DNA of 64,000 bases, from the NCBI GenBank assembly GCA_035533075.1, contig DATLUO010000185.1, forward strand, positions 22,134 through 86,133, read 5' to 3'. Positions within the stretch are counted from its first letter, which is position 1, and every line of letters begins with the position of its first letter. The translations under genes were made by a program, and so were the position numbers. This document shows positions 7,847 through 18,959 of the stretch, one piece after another. Under the pieces are notes generated by a model that was given only the letters and a program-made list of their open reading frames with translations, had not been told where the DNA came from and did not search any database. This stretch comes from Pirellulales bacterium. Its GTDB lineage: Bacteria; Planctomycetota; Planctomycetia; Pirellulales; JAICIG01.

Positions 7847-7896
7847 CGGCGACTCACGTAGTCGCTGCACTTTCACGCCACAGCTCCTCAGGGCCG

Positions 7897-7927
7897 TTGT
7901 CGCAACGACCGTCGCGTGCGGTATAAT
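7897..7927 (+). promoter_or_regulatory. Possible promoter for the acyl-CoA dehydrogenase gene
   Basis: A perfect TATAAT hexamer at 7922-7927 has TTGTCG at 7897-7902 upstream, with a 19-base spacer, slightly longer than ideal. It sits 33 bases before the ATG of the acyl-CoA dehydrogenase gene. Confidence 0.4.
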
Positions 7928-7959
7928 TGCCAAGCATCATTACCCGTTGGAAATACACG

Positions 7960-9912
7960 ATGAAGACCAGCGAACCGCATCTTGAGCCGCAAACCCCAAC
8001 CGACGCCAACGGCCAGGCCGTCGACGATCGCCAGCAGTCGTTCGCCGAAACGGCCCTGAAGCTCGGCGGCAAGAGCGACGAAGAGGCCCGCCGCACCGGG
8101 GCCATCGACAAGGCCGACGACCAGGTCGAAGCTCTCTTCGCGCCGCAGTACCAAACGGCCGCCAGCCCGGCCCATCGCGCCGTGTGGGACGGTCACGTGC
8201 CCGTCGAGTTGTTCTCGTTCGAGCCGCCGGCCACGCCGCCGCACGTCGCCAAGGTGATGGATGACTCGCTGGCCGTCGTCCGGCGGCACCGCGAGGCCGG
8301 CACGCTGCAAGACGAGAACCGCAAAATCGCCAAAACGGTGCTCGATGAGTTGGGCGTCGCCGGATATTGGGGCCTGCTCGTCGACCGCGAATACGGCGGG
8401 TCGGGTTCGCCCTTCATGAGCTTTGCGCCCTTCCTGACGCGCATCGCCACGGTCGATCCGACCGTGGCGGGCATGGCCTCCGTACACGGCTGCATCGGCG
8501 GCGTCGATCCGGTGCGCACGTTTGGCACGTCCGAACAAAAGCAGCGGTTCCTGCCGCGCTTGGCCAGCGGCGAGAGCCTCTCGGCCTTCGCGCTCACCGA
8601 GCCGAACGCCGGCAGCGATCTGACGGCCCTCCGCACTCGTGCGGTGCTCGACGGCGATGACTACGTGGTCAACGGCGAAAAGCTGTTCATCACCAACGTG
8701 ATTCCGGGCCGCACGGTCGGCCTGGTCTGCCTGATCGAGAACCGGCCCGCCGTGATCATCGTCGATTTGCCGCCGCAAGAGAACGAGCATTTTCAGCTCC
8801 GCAAGTACGGCCTCTACGCGCTGAAGCACACCAACAATCAAGGCATCCTTTTCCACAACTTCCGCGTTCCGGCAGCCAATCTGTTGAAGCCGACCCGCGG
8901 CGATGGGCTGACGATCGCCTATCACGGCCTGAACCTCGGCCGCATCGCCCTCTGCGCCACGGCCGCCGGCAGCATGCGGTTGATGCTGGCCAGCATGCTC
9001 CCTTGGGCGCATTTTCGCAAAACCTACGGCGCGGCGATCGACACGCGCGAGCTGGTCCGCCGCCGCATCGGACGCCTGGCCGGATTGATCGTCGCCGCCG
9101 ACGCGCTGGTCGAGTGGTGCTCGGGCCTCATCGACCAGGGCTATCGCGGAGAGATGGAGTGCATCGTCGCCAAGATTTTCGGCAGCGAGGCCCAGAAAGA
9201 GGCCGCCGTCGAGCTGTTGATGAAAACGCACGGCGGCCGCTCCTTCCTGCACGGGCATCTCTTCGGCGACAACGTACACGAGTTCCTCGCTCCCTGCATC
9301 TACGAGGGCGAGGGCGAGATGCTGGGCATGGCGTTTTTCAAGTCGCTGGTCAAGCAGCACGGCACGAAGTTTTTCGAGCCGATCGGCAAGGCGCTGGCCG
9401 CGGCCGGCATCAAAAAGCCCAACCTGCTCAACCCGGCTCACCTGGCCGTGCTGAAAGGGCCGTTATGGGAGTACTCGAAGTGGTACGTCGGCCAGCGATT
9501 CTCGGCGTCTCGGCCCACGCTGCCGCCGATGCCGCCGGCGCTGCGAGAACACGCCGAATTCGCCGCGGACTGGTTGCTGCGATCGCCGCTGGAGATCAGT
9601 GGTACGATGCGCAAGTATCAGCTTGCGTTGGCCGACCGGCAGTGCCGCATGGCCGAGGTTTCGCAACGCGTGCAGGACGCCATCGTCATTCTTTGCACGA
9701 GCCTCTACGCCGCGAGGAAAAACGACGAAGTCGTGCGCGCGGCGGCCGACGTCATCTGCCGAGACCTGCGCCGCAAGCTCACCGGCAGCCGACCTTCGGA
9801 CCGCGACCTGCGGGCCGTCACCCGGCTGGGCGAGCAAGTTGTCGAAGGCCGCTTCAAGTCGATCGAGGGCCTGCCGACGGGCGAGATTCTGATGCCATAT
9901 CCAAACGATTGA
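7960..9912 (+). CDS. Acyl-CoA dehydrogenase family protein
   Basis: A 650-residue flavoprotein of the acyl-CoA dehydrogenase family, which oxidises the alpha-beta bond of an acyl-CoA in fatty-acid or branched-chain catabolism. Visible features are [19 protein letters not shown] (from about residue 209, FAD/substrate signature), [29 protein letters not shown], and near residue 447 IYEGEGEML, which matches the position of the catalytic Glu. It is longer than the classical 380-residue enzymes, with about 60 extra N-terminal and 170 extra C-terminal residues, as in FadE-like long forms. The ATG at 7960 was preferred over an in-frame TTG at 7927, which overlaps the -10 box. The PP2C-like gene starts 8 bases downstream, so the two may be co-transcribed. 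Confidence 0.9.
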   Translation: MKTSEPHLEPQTPTDANGQAVDDRQQSFAETALKLGGKSDEEARRTGAIDKADDQVEALFAPQYQTAASPAHRAVWDGHVPVELFSFEPPATPPHVAKVMDDSLAVVRRHREAGTLQDENRKIAKTVLDELGVAGYWGLLVDREYGGSGSPFMSFAPFLTRIATVDPTVAGMASVHGCIGGVDPVRTFGTSEQKQRFLPRLASGESLSAFALTEPNAGSDLTALRTRAVLDGDDYVVNGEKLFITNVIPGRTVGLVCLIENRPAVIIVDLPPQENEHFQLRKYGLYALKHTNNQGILFHNFRVPAANLLKPTRGDGLTIAYHGLNLGRIALCATAAGSMRLMLASMLPWAHFRKTYGAAIDTRELVRRRIGRLAGLIVAADALVEWCSGLIDQGYRGEMECIVAKIFGSEAQKEAAVELLMKTHGGRSFLHGHLFGDNVHEFLAPCIYEGEGEMLGMAFFKSLVKQHGTKFFEPIGKALAAAGIKKPNLLNPAHLAVLKGPLWEYSKWYVGQRFSASRPTLPPMPPALREHAEFAADWLLRSPLEISGTMRKYQLALADRQCRMAEVSQRVQDAIVILCTSLYAARKNDEVVRAAADVICRDLRRKLTGSRPSDRDLRAVTRLGEQVVEGRFKSIEGLPTGEILMPYPND

Positions 9913-9920
9913 ACTGATCC

Positions 9921-11041
9921 ATGCGTTTCGAATACCGCACGTTCTGGCTGGCGAAAGACGCCGACGAGCCGACCCAATATCAAGATGCCTTCGATCTCGA
10001 CTCCGAGTTGGGACGGGCGGCGATCGCCGACGGCGTCAGCTCGACGATCTTCTCAGGTCCGTGGGCCCGGCTGCTGGCGTTGGCCGCCGTGGCCGAACCA
10101 CCTCCGCTCGAAGACAGTGCCGCTTTTCAGACCTGGATGGCCGAGAATCGGACCGCCTGGATCAACAACATCGATATCAGCAAGCTCACCTGGTATCAGC
10201 GGCCGAAAATGGCCGACGGGGCCATGACCACGCTGTTGTGGCTGGAGCTGCTGCCCGACGAGACGAACGACGAGGAACTGGCCACCCGCTATCAGCTCCA
10301 GGCGTATGCCATTGGCGACAGTTGCCTGTTTCACGTGCGCGATGAGGCGACGCTGTATTGGTTTCCGCTGGAAAGCTCGACCGAGTTCGGTCTCAATCCG
10401 GCCGTGGTGGCCAGCGTCGATCGGCAGCTCGACCACCTGCTGGAGTTCAAAGCGCGGTCGCAGGAGTGCTTGCCCGGTGATTTATTGGTGTTGACCACCG
10501 ATGCGGTCGCACTGTGGGCGATCGAGCGGCACGAATCGGGCGAGGCGGTCGATTGGCCGCGGTACTGGGATCTGAGCGACGAAGAATGGCGCGCCGAGAT
10601 TTTCGCCCTGCGCGACGCCAAGCAGATGCGCTTCGATGACAGCACGCTCGTGCTGCTGCGGGTGATCGAAGAGCGGCCGGCGCCGGTTGCCGGGCCAGTG
10701 GAGTTGGAACCGTTGGACGCGGAGAGCGTGTTGTCGGAGGAAACGGTTGTCGGCGAGGCGACGCCAGGCGAAGCAATGGCGCCTGATGAAACAACCGGGC
10801 CGGCGCTTGCATCGCTGACCGACGCCGTCGAGAATCATGAGACATTGCGGTTCGACGCGGCCGTGGCAGTAGGAATTGAGTCGCTCACGGAGGGCCCATT
10901 GGCAGAGGAAGGGAGTGAGCCGGAAAAACCGGCGGAGATGATTACCGACGAGGCCGCGGGCGACAGAGAGAGCAACGGTGACAATCCAATGGCATCTAAA
11001 TTGCGGCCAAGCGACGAAACATCATCCCGGAATGAGCATCC

Positions 11042-11045
<4 letters not shown>
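9921..11045 (+). CDS. PP2C-like serine/threonine phosphatase domain protein
   Basis: A 374-residue protein. Residues 1-255 show the order of PP2C motifs: QDAFDLDSELGRAAIADGVS with the metal-binding DG, MTTLLWLELL, YAIGDSCLFHVR (equivalent of the usual VGDSRxY), PGDLLVLTTDAVALWAI and FDDSTLVLLRV with the late Asp. The remaining 115 residues are an acidic, low-complexity tail rich in Glu, Ala and Thr. It overlaps glgX by four bases (ATGA), so translation is probably coupled. No serine/threonine kinase partner is visible nearby. Its substrate is unknown; a role in controlling glycogen metabolism is inference from the overlap only. Confidence 0.7.
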
Positions 11046-13198
<2,153 letters not shown>

Positions 13199-13201
<3 letters not shown>

Positions 13202-13340
13202 GGTGGGACCAGCGAGCTTGCGAGCGCCGGCCCACCATCGCCGCAATTTTGGATTTTGGATTTTGGATTTTGGATTCCGCCAATCCAAAATCCAAAATCG
13301 TGGTGGGCCGGCGCTCGCAAGCTTCGCTGGTCCCACCCTA
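13199..13340. repeat. Family A long hairpin with nested ATTTTGG heptamers
   Basis: The arms at 13199-13238 and 13301-13340 are nearly perfect reverse complements; the left arm begins TAGGGTGGGACCAGCGAGC. The 62-base interior contains about four tandem TTTTGGA units (13247-13276) followed by two inverted TCCAAAA units (13284-13298), so a second hairpin is nested in the first. The left edge supplies the glgX stop codon. No gene was seen in the rest of the spacer to 13513. Confidence 0.88.
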
Positions 13341-13513
13341 CTGTCGTAAATCTCTGCCCTGATTGCCTAAAGTCCGTCCCTGGCCAGGAGGCCGACGAAA
13401 TTTGCGCATCTGGGCTGTGGCCGCCACTCAAACACTGCTACAATCGGTGGACCTAAAAATGAAACACCAGGGTGGCGAAACGTCCAACGCTGGGCTGAGA
13501 GAGCAACGTCTCG

Positions 13514-14536
13514 ATGGCAACGGGTTCCAAACAATCCTCCAGGGCAAGGCCGAAGGCCATCGTATCACTCCCCGCAGCACCTCGCACGCGCAGCAAGCTC
13601 GTCCGTCGCGAGCCCGAGCCGCCGCGCCCCGCCGCGCGGAAGTTGCCGCTTCCCAGTTCGGTCAACCGCGGCCGCATTCTTTGGCCCTACGTCATCAGCA
13701 TCGGCCTCTATCATTTGTTTGCGCTGTCGGCGCTGGTTCCCTGGTTGTTCAGTTGGACCGGCGTCGTTCTGGCCGTGGCCGGGCTGTACGTCTTCGGAAC
13801 GCTGGGCATCAATCTCTGCTACCACCGCCTGTTGACGCACCGCGGCTTCAATTGTCCCCCTTGGCTGGAGCATGCCTTGGCGCTGCTCGGCGTCTGCTGT
13901 TTGCAAGACACGCCGGCCCGTTGGGTCGCCGTACATCGCCTGCACCACCAGCATTCTGATGAGGAACCCGATCCGCATAGTCCCCTGGTCGCCTTCCTGT
14001 GGGGCCATATCGGTTGGCTGATGGTGGAAAACCGCCAGGTGAACAGCGTGCTGACCTACGACCGTTACGCGCGCGACGTGCTCAAGGACCCGTTCTACTT
14101 CGCCTTCGAGCGCAACCTGCTGTGGGTCTGGGTGAACCTCGTGCAGTGGCTGGCGTTCTTCCTGCCCGGCTTGGCCATCGGCTGGTCGCAGGGAACCTCG
14201 GCGGACGGCGTGCGGTTCGGGCTGAGCTTGCTGGTGTGGGGCGTGTTCGTCCGCACCGTGGCGGTGTGGCACATCACCTGGAGCGTGAACTCGGCCACGC
14301 ACATGTGGGGCTATCGCAACTACGAGACCGACGAGAACAGCCGCAACAATTGGCTGGTGGCGCTCATCAGCAACGGCGAAGGCTGGCACAACAACCATCA
14401 CGCCGACCAGCGCAGCGCGGCGCACGGGCACCGCTGGTGGGAGTTCGACGTCACCTACCTCACCATCTGCCTGCTGGAAAAGGTCGGCCTGGCCAGCGAC
14501 GTCGTGCGGCCAAATCAGAAGCTGACCGAGGCTTGA
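13514..14536 (+). CDS. Membrane fatty-acid (acyl-CoA delta-9 type) desaturase
   Basis: A 340-residue integral membrane di-iron desaturase. The three histidine boxes are HRLLTHRG (about residue 105), HRLHHQHSD (about 141) and HNNHHADQ (about 291), with the spacing of the OLE1/stearoyl-CoA desaturase group. Hydrophobic segments lie around residues 57-95 and 205-260. The first 45 residues are basic and proline-rich and probably cytoplasmic. It introduces a double bond into saturated acyl chains for membrane lipids. It stands alone between two hairpin repeats. Confidence 0.92.
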   Translation: MATGSKQSSRARPKAIVSLPAAPRTRSKLVRREPEPPRPAARKLPLPSSVNRGRILWPYVISIGLYHLFALSALVPWLFSWTGVVLAVAGLYVFGTLGINLCYHRLLTHRGFNCPPWLEHALALLGVCCLQDTPARWVAVHRLHHQHSDEEPDPHSPLVAFLWGHIGWLMVENRQVNSVLTYDRYARDVLKDPFYFAFERNLLWVWVNLVQWLAFFLPGLAIGWSQGTSADGVRFGLSLLVWGVFVRTVAVWHITWSVNSATHMWGYRNYETDENSRNNWLVALISNGEGWHNNHHADQRSAAHGHRWWEFDVTYLTICLLEKVGLASDVVRPNQKLTEA

Positions 14537-14568
14537 GGCCCTTTCATTCGTCGATTGATGAATGGCAG

Positions 14569-14628
14569 GCGGTGGCTGGGGCAGAGCTTGGCCGCTACCT
14601 TCAGAACACGCTCTGCCCTAGCCACCGC
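14569..14628. repeat. Family C short hairpin
   Basis: Arms GCGGTGGCTGGGGCAGAG and CTCTGCCCTAGCCACCGC are complementary with one mismatch around a 24-base loop. The arm matches the outer arm of the nested repeat at 4285-4441. It sits 32 bases after the desaturase stop and could act as a transcription terminator, but it lacks a T-run. Confidence 0.8.
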
Positions 14629-14676
14629 AGGAATCTTGGCGATCCATCGATCATCAGGACCACGACCTCGCCCACG

Positions 14677-14706
14677 TTGACTTTTTGCGCCACACTACGG
14701 TAAAAT
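14677..14706 (+). promoter_or_regulatory. Probable sigma-70 type promoter for the DUF1501 gene
   Basis: TTGACT at 14677-14682 and TAAAAT at 14701-14706 are separated by 18 bases. Each box matches the consensus at five of six positions. It lies about 80 bases upstream of the DUF1501 start codon and after the family C hairpin. Confidence 0.55.
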
Positions 14707-14774
14707 CCGATTCATAAAGAATCGTTGATGGATGGCGAGGCTTGCTCATCCGGGGTCTGCGTTTGCGAACCAAT

Positions 14775-14782
14775 AAAGGAGG
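14775..14782 (+). promoter_or_regulatory. Strong ribosome binding site for the DUF1501 gene
   Basis: AAAGGAGG, nearly a full anti-Shine-Dalgarno match, ends six bases before the ATG at 14789 and fixes that start. Most other genes in the window have much weaker sites. Confidence 0.7.
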
Positions 14783-14788
14783 CCAAGC

Positions 14789-16168
14789 ATGTGGCGAATC
14801 GAAGCGGGAACGACGCAAAAATACTGCGATGGAATGAGCCGGCGGAGCTTTGTGCAGCTTGGCGTGGCCGGAATGGCATCCGTCGGTTTTGCCGACGTGA
14901 TGCGGGCCCAACAGGCGTCCGCCGCTGCCGGCGGCACTGCCAAGGATACCTCGGTCATCCTTCTTTGGCTCGACGGCGGACCAAGCCACATGGACCTCTA
15001 TGACATGAAACCGGAGGCCCCAGCCGAATATCGCGGCCTCTGGCGGCCGATTCCCACGAACGTGCCGGGCATGGAGGTCACCGAGCTCTTCCCCTTGCAG
15101 GCCAAGGGGGCCGACAAGTTCTCGATCGTCCGTTCGCTGCACCACGACACGGGCGACCACTTTGCCGGCGGGCACTGGATGCTCACCAGCCGCGGCGGGG
15201 CCAGCGGCGCCGACACGGCCGGCCGTTATCCGTCGATCGCTTCCATCGCCACCAAGTTGACCGGTGCCCGCCGTGCGGCGATGCCGCCCTACGTGGCCGT
15301 GCCTTACGCCGCCAGCATCGGCCTGCGGCCCGGCTATTTTGGCGCCAACTACCTGGGCATCGAGCACAATCCGTTCGAGACCGAGGGAGATCCGAATGCC
15401 GAAGGCTTTCAGGTACACAACATTCGCCCACCGGCCGCCATGACGATTGATCGCCTGGGCGATCGCCGCACCCTGCTGGGTGATCTCGACCGTTTCCGCC
15501 GCGAAGTCGATCGGACCGGCGCGGTCGATGCGATGGACCGCTTCCAGCGAGACGCCTACGACTTGGTGGCCGGTTCAGCGGCCGCGAAGGCCTTCGATCT
15601 AAATTCCGAAGATCCGAAGCTTCGGGAGTTTTACGGGCGGCACAACTGGGGTCAAAGCGTACTGTTGGCCCGACGGCTGGTTGAGGCCGGCACGACGTTC
15701 GTCACCGTCCACTTCGGCGGCTGGGACCATCATTGGAACCTGCAGCAGGGCATGGAGAGTTACCTGCCGATCGTCGATCGGGCGGTGGCGGCCTTGTTCG
15801 AAGATTTAACGCAGCGGGGCCTGTACGAAAAGGTGTTGGTGGTGTTATGCGGCGAGTTCAGCCGCACGCCGCGGATGAACAATGGCGGCAACGGCGGGCC
15901 GCCCTTGAGCATGGGCACGCCCGGCCGCGATCATTGGGGCAACTCGATGTTCTGTGTGTTGGGCGGCGGCGGTGTGAAAGGCGGGCGGAGCGTCGGCTCG
16001 ACAAACCGTTTGGGCGAAGTGCCGCTTGACCGGCCGCTGGAGCCGTGCGACTTGCACGCCACGATCTATCACGTGCTGGGCGTCGATCCGAAGGTCAGCT
16101 TCTTGAACCACGCCGGCCGCCCCGTGCCTGCCATCGACCGCGGCGAAGTGATTCACGAATTGTTCTGA
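14789..16168 (+). CDS. DUF1501 domain protein with twin-arginine signal
   Basis: A 459-residue protein of the DUF1501 family, related to alkaline-phosphatase-fold sulfatase-like proteins and very abundant in planctomycetes. The Tat motif SRRSFVQLGVAGMAS begins near residue 17. The core includes SVILLWLDGGPSHMDLYDMK, RSLHHDTGDHFAGGHWMLT, VTVHFGGWDHHWN, VVLCGEFSRTPRMN and GRDHWGN, which hold the probable metal-binding His and Asp residues. It is exported folded, consistent with a metalloenzyme. The reaction is unproven. The usual DUF1553 partner is not next to it: the next gene is thiO, 43 bases away. Confidence 0.92.
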   Translation: MWRIEAGTTQKYCDGMSRRSFVQLGVAGMASVGFADVMRAQQASAAAGGTAKDTSVILLWLDGGPSHMDLYDMKPEAPAEYRGLWRPIPTNVPGMEVTELFPLQAKGADKFSIVRSLHHDTGDHFAGGHWMLTSRGGASGADTAGRYPSIASIATKLTGARRAAMPPYVAVPYAASIGLRPGYFGANYLGIEHNPFETEGDPNAEGFQVHNIRPPAAMTIDRLGDRRTLLGDLDRFRREVDRTGAVDAMDRFQRDAYDLVAGSAAAKAFDLNSEDPKLREFYGRHNWGQSVLLARRLVEAGTTFVTVHFGGWDHHWNLQQGMESYLPIVDRAVAALFEDLTQRGLYEKVLVVLCGEFSRTPRMNNGGNGGPPLSMGTPGRDHWGNSMFCVLGGGGVKGGRSVGSTNRLGEVPLDRPLEPCDLHATIYHVLGVDPKVSFLNHAGRPVPAIDRGEVIHELF

Positions 16169-16211
16169 TGATCGTCGGTCCGGACGCAGTTGATGGGGAA
16201 GAACAGCAAGC

Positions 16212-17327
16212 ATGTCGGATATTTTGATCGTCGGCGGCGGCGTGATCGGCTTGTCGCTGGCGTATGAGTTGGCGGGCAACGGCGCTCAGGTACGCGTGGT
16301 CGATCGCGGCCCGCTTGGGCGCGAAGCTTCATGGGCCGGGGCCGGCATCCTGCCCCCAGCCGCCTCGCGGCGCCAAGGCGGTCCCTACGCCGAGTTGCAG
16401 CGGATCAGCGGCGAGCTGTATCCCCGCTGGTCGGCACAATTGCACGAAGAGACCGGCGTCGACAACGGATACCGCCAGTGCGGCGGAATCTACCTGGCCA
16501 CCGACGATGCACAAGAGCAGCAGCTTCATTCCTGCGCGGGCCAATGGCGACAACAAGGCATTCACGCCGAACCGCTCGACGCCCGCGGCCTGGCCGAGCG
16601 TGAGCCGGCGCTCGCCGGCGGCCAGGCCCGCCGGCGGCTGCGTGCCGCGTGGTGGCTGCGAGACGAGGCCCAGGTGCGTAATCCGCGACACCTGAAAGCG
16701 TTGGCCTTGGCCTGTGCGCGACGCGGAGTGGAGCTCTGCGCCGGCGTGGCGGTCGAAGGGTTTCGAGTGGCCGGCCAGCGGGTCACGCACGCCGTCAGCT
16801 CGCAAGGCGACCTGCCGGCCAGCCAGATTTGCATCACCAGCGGGCCTTGGTCAAAGGGCCTTCTCAGCCGGCTCTCGGTAGAAGTGCCGATGCGTCCGGT
16901 GCGCGGACAGATGGTGCTCTTGTCGTCGGCCCGGCCGATGTTGCGGTCGATCATCAACGTCGGCCCGCGCTATCTCGTGCCCCGCCCCGACGGCCGCATT
17001 CTCGTCGGCTCGACGGAAGAAGACGCCGGCTTCGACAAGCGCACGACCGCCCAGGCCATCGCCGGGCTGATCGCCTTTGCCATCGACCTTGCGCCGCCTC
17101 TGGGCGAGCTGACCATCGAACAATGCTGGGCCGGTCTGCGGCCCGGCAGCCACGACCACGTTCCTTACCTGGGCCGCGTGCCCGGCTGCGACAACGCCTT
17201 TGTCGCCACCGGGCACTACCGGCATGGCCTGCAACTCTCGCCGGCCACGGCCGTCGTGCTCGGCCGATTGATGCTCGGCGGCGATCCGGGCATCGATCTG
17301 GCGGCGTTTCGCGTCGATCGCGCGTGA
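16212..17327 (+). CDS. thiO: Glycine oxidase ThiO (FAD-dependent)
   Basis: A 371-residue D-amino-acid-oxidase-family flavoenzyme. The dinucleotide fold is at the N-terminus (ILIVGGGVIGLSLAYELA), followed by LGREASWAGAGILPPAA, typical of ThiO. RPVRGQMVLL in the middle, then GRILVGSTEEDAGFDK, ECW-like EQCWAGLRPGSHDHVPYLG and ATGHYRHGLQLSPAT at the C-terminus complete the family pattern. ThiO converts glycine to the iminoacetate used for the thiazole ring of thiamine. No other thiamine genes are visible nearby, so a general amino-acid or sarcosine oxidase role is an alternative. Confidence 0.88.
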   Translation: MSDILIVGGGVIGLSLAYELAGNGAQVRVVDRGPLGREASWAGAGILPPAASRRQGGPYAELQRISGELYPRWSAQLHEETGVDNGYRQCGGIYLATDDAQEQQLHSCAGQWRQQGIHAEPLDARGLAEREPALAGGQARRRLRAAWWLRDEAQVRNPRHLKALALACARRGVELCAGVAVEGFRVAGQRVTHAVSSQGDLPASQICITSGPWSKGLLSRLSVEVPMRPVRGQMVLLSSARPMLRSIINVGPRYLVPRPDGRILVGSTEEDAGFDKRTTAQAIAGLIAFAIDLAPPLGELTIEQCWAGLRPGSHDHVPYLGRVPGCDNAFVATGHYRHGLQLSPATAVVLGRLMLGGDPGIDLAAFRVDRA

Positions 17328-17332
17328 GTAGT

Positions 17333-18044
17333 ATGGTCCAGAAGAAACCGCGCGGCACCCGGCCCCGCCTCGAAACCGGCAAGGCCCAGGTCGTCGCGTG
17401 TTCGATGTCGCAGGAACAACGCGCGCCGCAGGAGCAGCTCGTCGCACGATATGAACGACTCCGGTCGCAGAGGATCGACCCGGCGGTGGATAACGCGCTG
17501 GCGATCACGACCGACGGTCGGAAGCTGGCGCTGGAAGCACGCCTGCTCGACGGTTCGGCACCGGATTTTCCCGAATCGAAGGTCAACGCGCTCGTGGAAA
17601 AACGTGGTGGAACTCTGGTATCGCTCAGCCGGGCGCCGTTCGACTCAACTTGTCTTCTGCGACCTTGGCGTGCATGCCACGAGGTCGGGCTACTGCGTCT
17701 ACGACGATCTCGTGGAGAAACTCCGCGCCCGCGGAATTCCGGCTGCGGAAATCGCCGCGATCGGCGACGCTGACAACGCCATCCGTCACGGCAATCGCTC
17801 CGACGCGAGTAAGAGCGTGTACGTCTGCTGCAAGCTGTCGAAAGAACAGCTCTGGGGGCAGATTCGCGACGAAGGGGCTGGGTTCAACCCCGACGACGTG
17901 CCGGATTGCACCGGTCCGGAAAACCTTGAGCTTCCTTCGGGGCGTGGGATCATGTTGATGCGTGCCTTCATGTCGAGAGTCGAATACAACGATCGCGGCA
18001 ATCGCGTCGTGATGGGGAAGTATCGGGCGGGGGATGCGGCCTGA
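17333..18044 (+). pseudogene. Chimeric remnant: mobile-element helicase fragment joined to half of an RsbW-like ATPase
   Basis: From ATG 17333 one frame reads VVACSMSQEQRAPQEQLVAR and IDPAVDNALAITTDGRKLAL, resembling the C-terminal helicase part of large methylase-helicase proteins of plasmids and integrative elements. At the A-run 17598-17602 the coding frame shifts by one; removing one A restores NALVENVVELWYRS and TQLVFCDLGVHATRSGYCVY. At about 17771 this sequence stops after AAIGDAD and continues in the same frame as NAIRHGNRSD, IRDEGAGFNPDDVPD and GRGIMLMRAFMSRVEY. That is the N box and the G boxes of an RsbW/HATPase_c anti-sigma kinase lacking its N-terminal half. The stop is at 18044. 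Neither part can be complete or functional as annotated. Confidence 0.65.
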
Positions 18045-18159
18045 CGCGCCGCCTTCCTCCCTTGCGGAGCGGATCCTTTTGGAGCATGCTGTAAGGGACT
18101 GCCGCTTTCCGGCGAACTCGGCTACGCTCTAGAATTCTGGAGGATCCGGCGAGGACTGC

Positions 18160-18714
18160 ATGCCTTTCCCGAACCCGGTACCGCAGATTTTCCCCGAAAA
18201 CCTGCTCACGGGTGTTTTGCCCGGCGGTGAGGAGCGGCGTTGGTGGGTGGTCCATACCAAGGCACGGCAGGAGAAGGCCATTGCCCGCAACCTGCTGGCG
18301 CAGTCGATCCCGTACTTTGCCCCGCAGACCGAAAAGACCACGCTCGTGCGCGGGCGCAAGCGGCGCTCCTTCGTGCCCGTGTTCAGCGGCTATGTCTTTT
18401 TGTACGGCAGCGAGTCGGAGCGATACCGGAGCCTGACGACGAACCGCGTGGCCCAAGTGATCAAGGTCGATGACCAGCAGCAGCTTCGACAGGATCTCGC
18501 CTGCGTGTGGCGGATGATCGAGTCGAAAGTGCCGTTGACGGTTGAAGGCCGGCTGGCTGCTGGCAAGCTGGTGCGCGTGCGCAGCGGGGTACTGGCAGGC
18601 ATCGAAGGGGTCGTGATGGAACGCCGTGCGAAATGCCGCTTATTGGTGGCAGTTCACATGTTGCAGCAGGGCGTCTCAGTCGCGATCGACGATTTCATGC
18701 TGGAGCCGATTTGA
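18160..18714 (+). CDS. NusG-like (RfaH/UpxY/LoaP type) specialised antiterminator
   Basis: A 184-residue protein with the NusG N-terminal domain: RRWWVVHTKARQEKAIARNL, then FVPVFSGYVFLYG and TTNRVAQVIKVDD. A KOW-like segment follows near residues 131-160, GKLVRVRSGVLAGIEGVVME. Such paralogues bind elongating RNA polymerase and prevent termination in long exopolysaccharide operons. Its position as first gene of the 31-kb polysaccharide locus fits that role exactly. The 245 bases between it and the kinase gene may hold the recruitment or leader element. A core NusG role is unlikely because it is not near secE or rplK. Confidence 0.85.
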   Translation: MPFPNPVPQIFPENLLTGVLPGGEERRWWVVHTKARQEKAIARNLLAQSIPYFAPQTEKTTLVRGRKRRSFVPVFSGYVFLYGSESERYRSLTTNRVAQVIKVDDQQQLRQDLACVWRMIESKVPLTVEGRLAAGKLVRVRSGVLAGIEGVVMERRAKCRLLVAVHMLQQGVSVAIDDFMLEPI

Positions 18715-18959
18715 GCGGCGGGCGGCACCTGGCGACGCGGTCGCACCCCCCGGTGCATCACCTGCGAATCGCAGGATCTCTTTTCAAATGCTTGACAGCG
18801 TCGGAGTCGTCAACAAGACTGGAACGAACTCACCCGAGGTAGGGCGTTTTTCCTCGGTGTCCGTCGAGAGGCGGGCGGGGACGTCACTCGACGGGGACGG
18901 AGTGCGCGCCGACCGCAGCGACGTATGACGGCTTTCGCATAGCCGCCACCAGACACCCA
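18715..18959 (+). other. Leader-like spacer between antiterminator and kinase genes
   Basis: This 245-base stretch contains no convincing reading frame. A TTGACA at 18792-18797 lacks a good -10 box at any normal spacing. By position it is the most likely site for an antitermination recruitment element or untranslated leader of the locus, but no known ops-like sequence was recognised. Confidence 0.3.

Noticed and set aside
7888..9441. Minus-strand frame opposite the acyl-CoA dehydrogenase gene
   Set aside because: A shadow of high-GC codon bias. The + strand gene is fully supported by family motifs.
14569..14628. Family C hairpin as an intrinsic terminator
   Set aside because: The stem is strong but no T-run follows, and identical arms occur in unrelated positions, so a repeat element is the better description.
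18792..18820. TTGACA at 18792 as promoter for the kinase gene
   Set aside because: No -10 box better than AAGACT exists at 16-18 bases, so it is probably chance.
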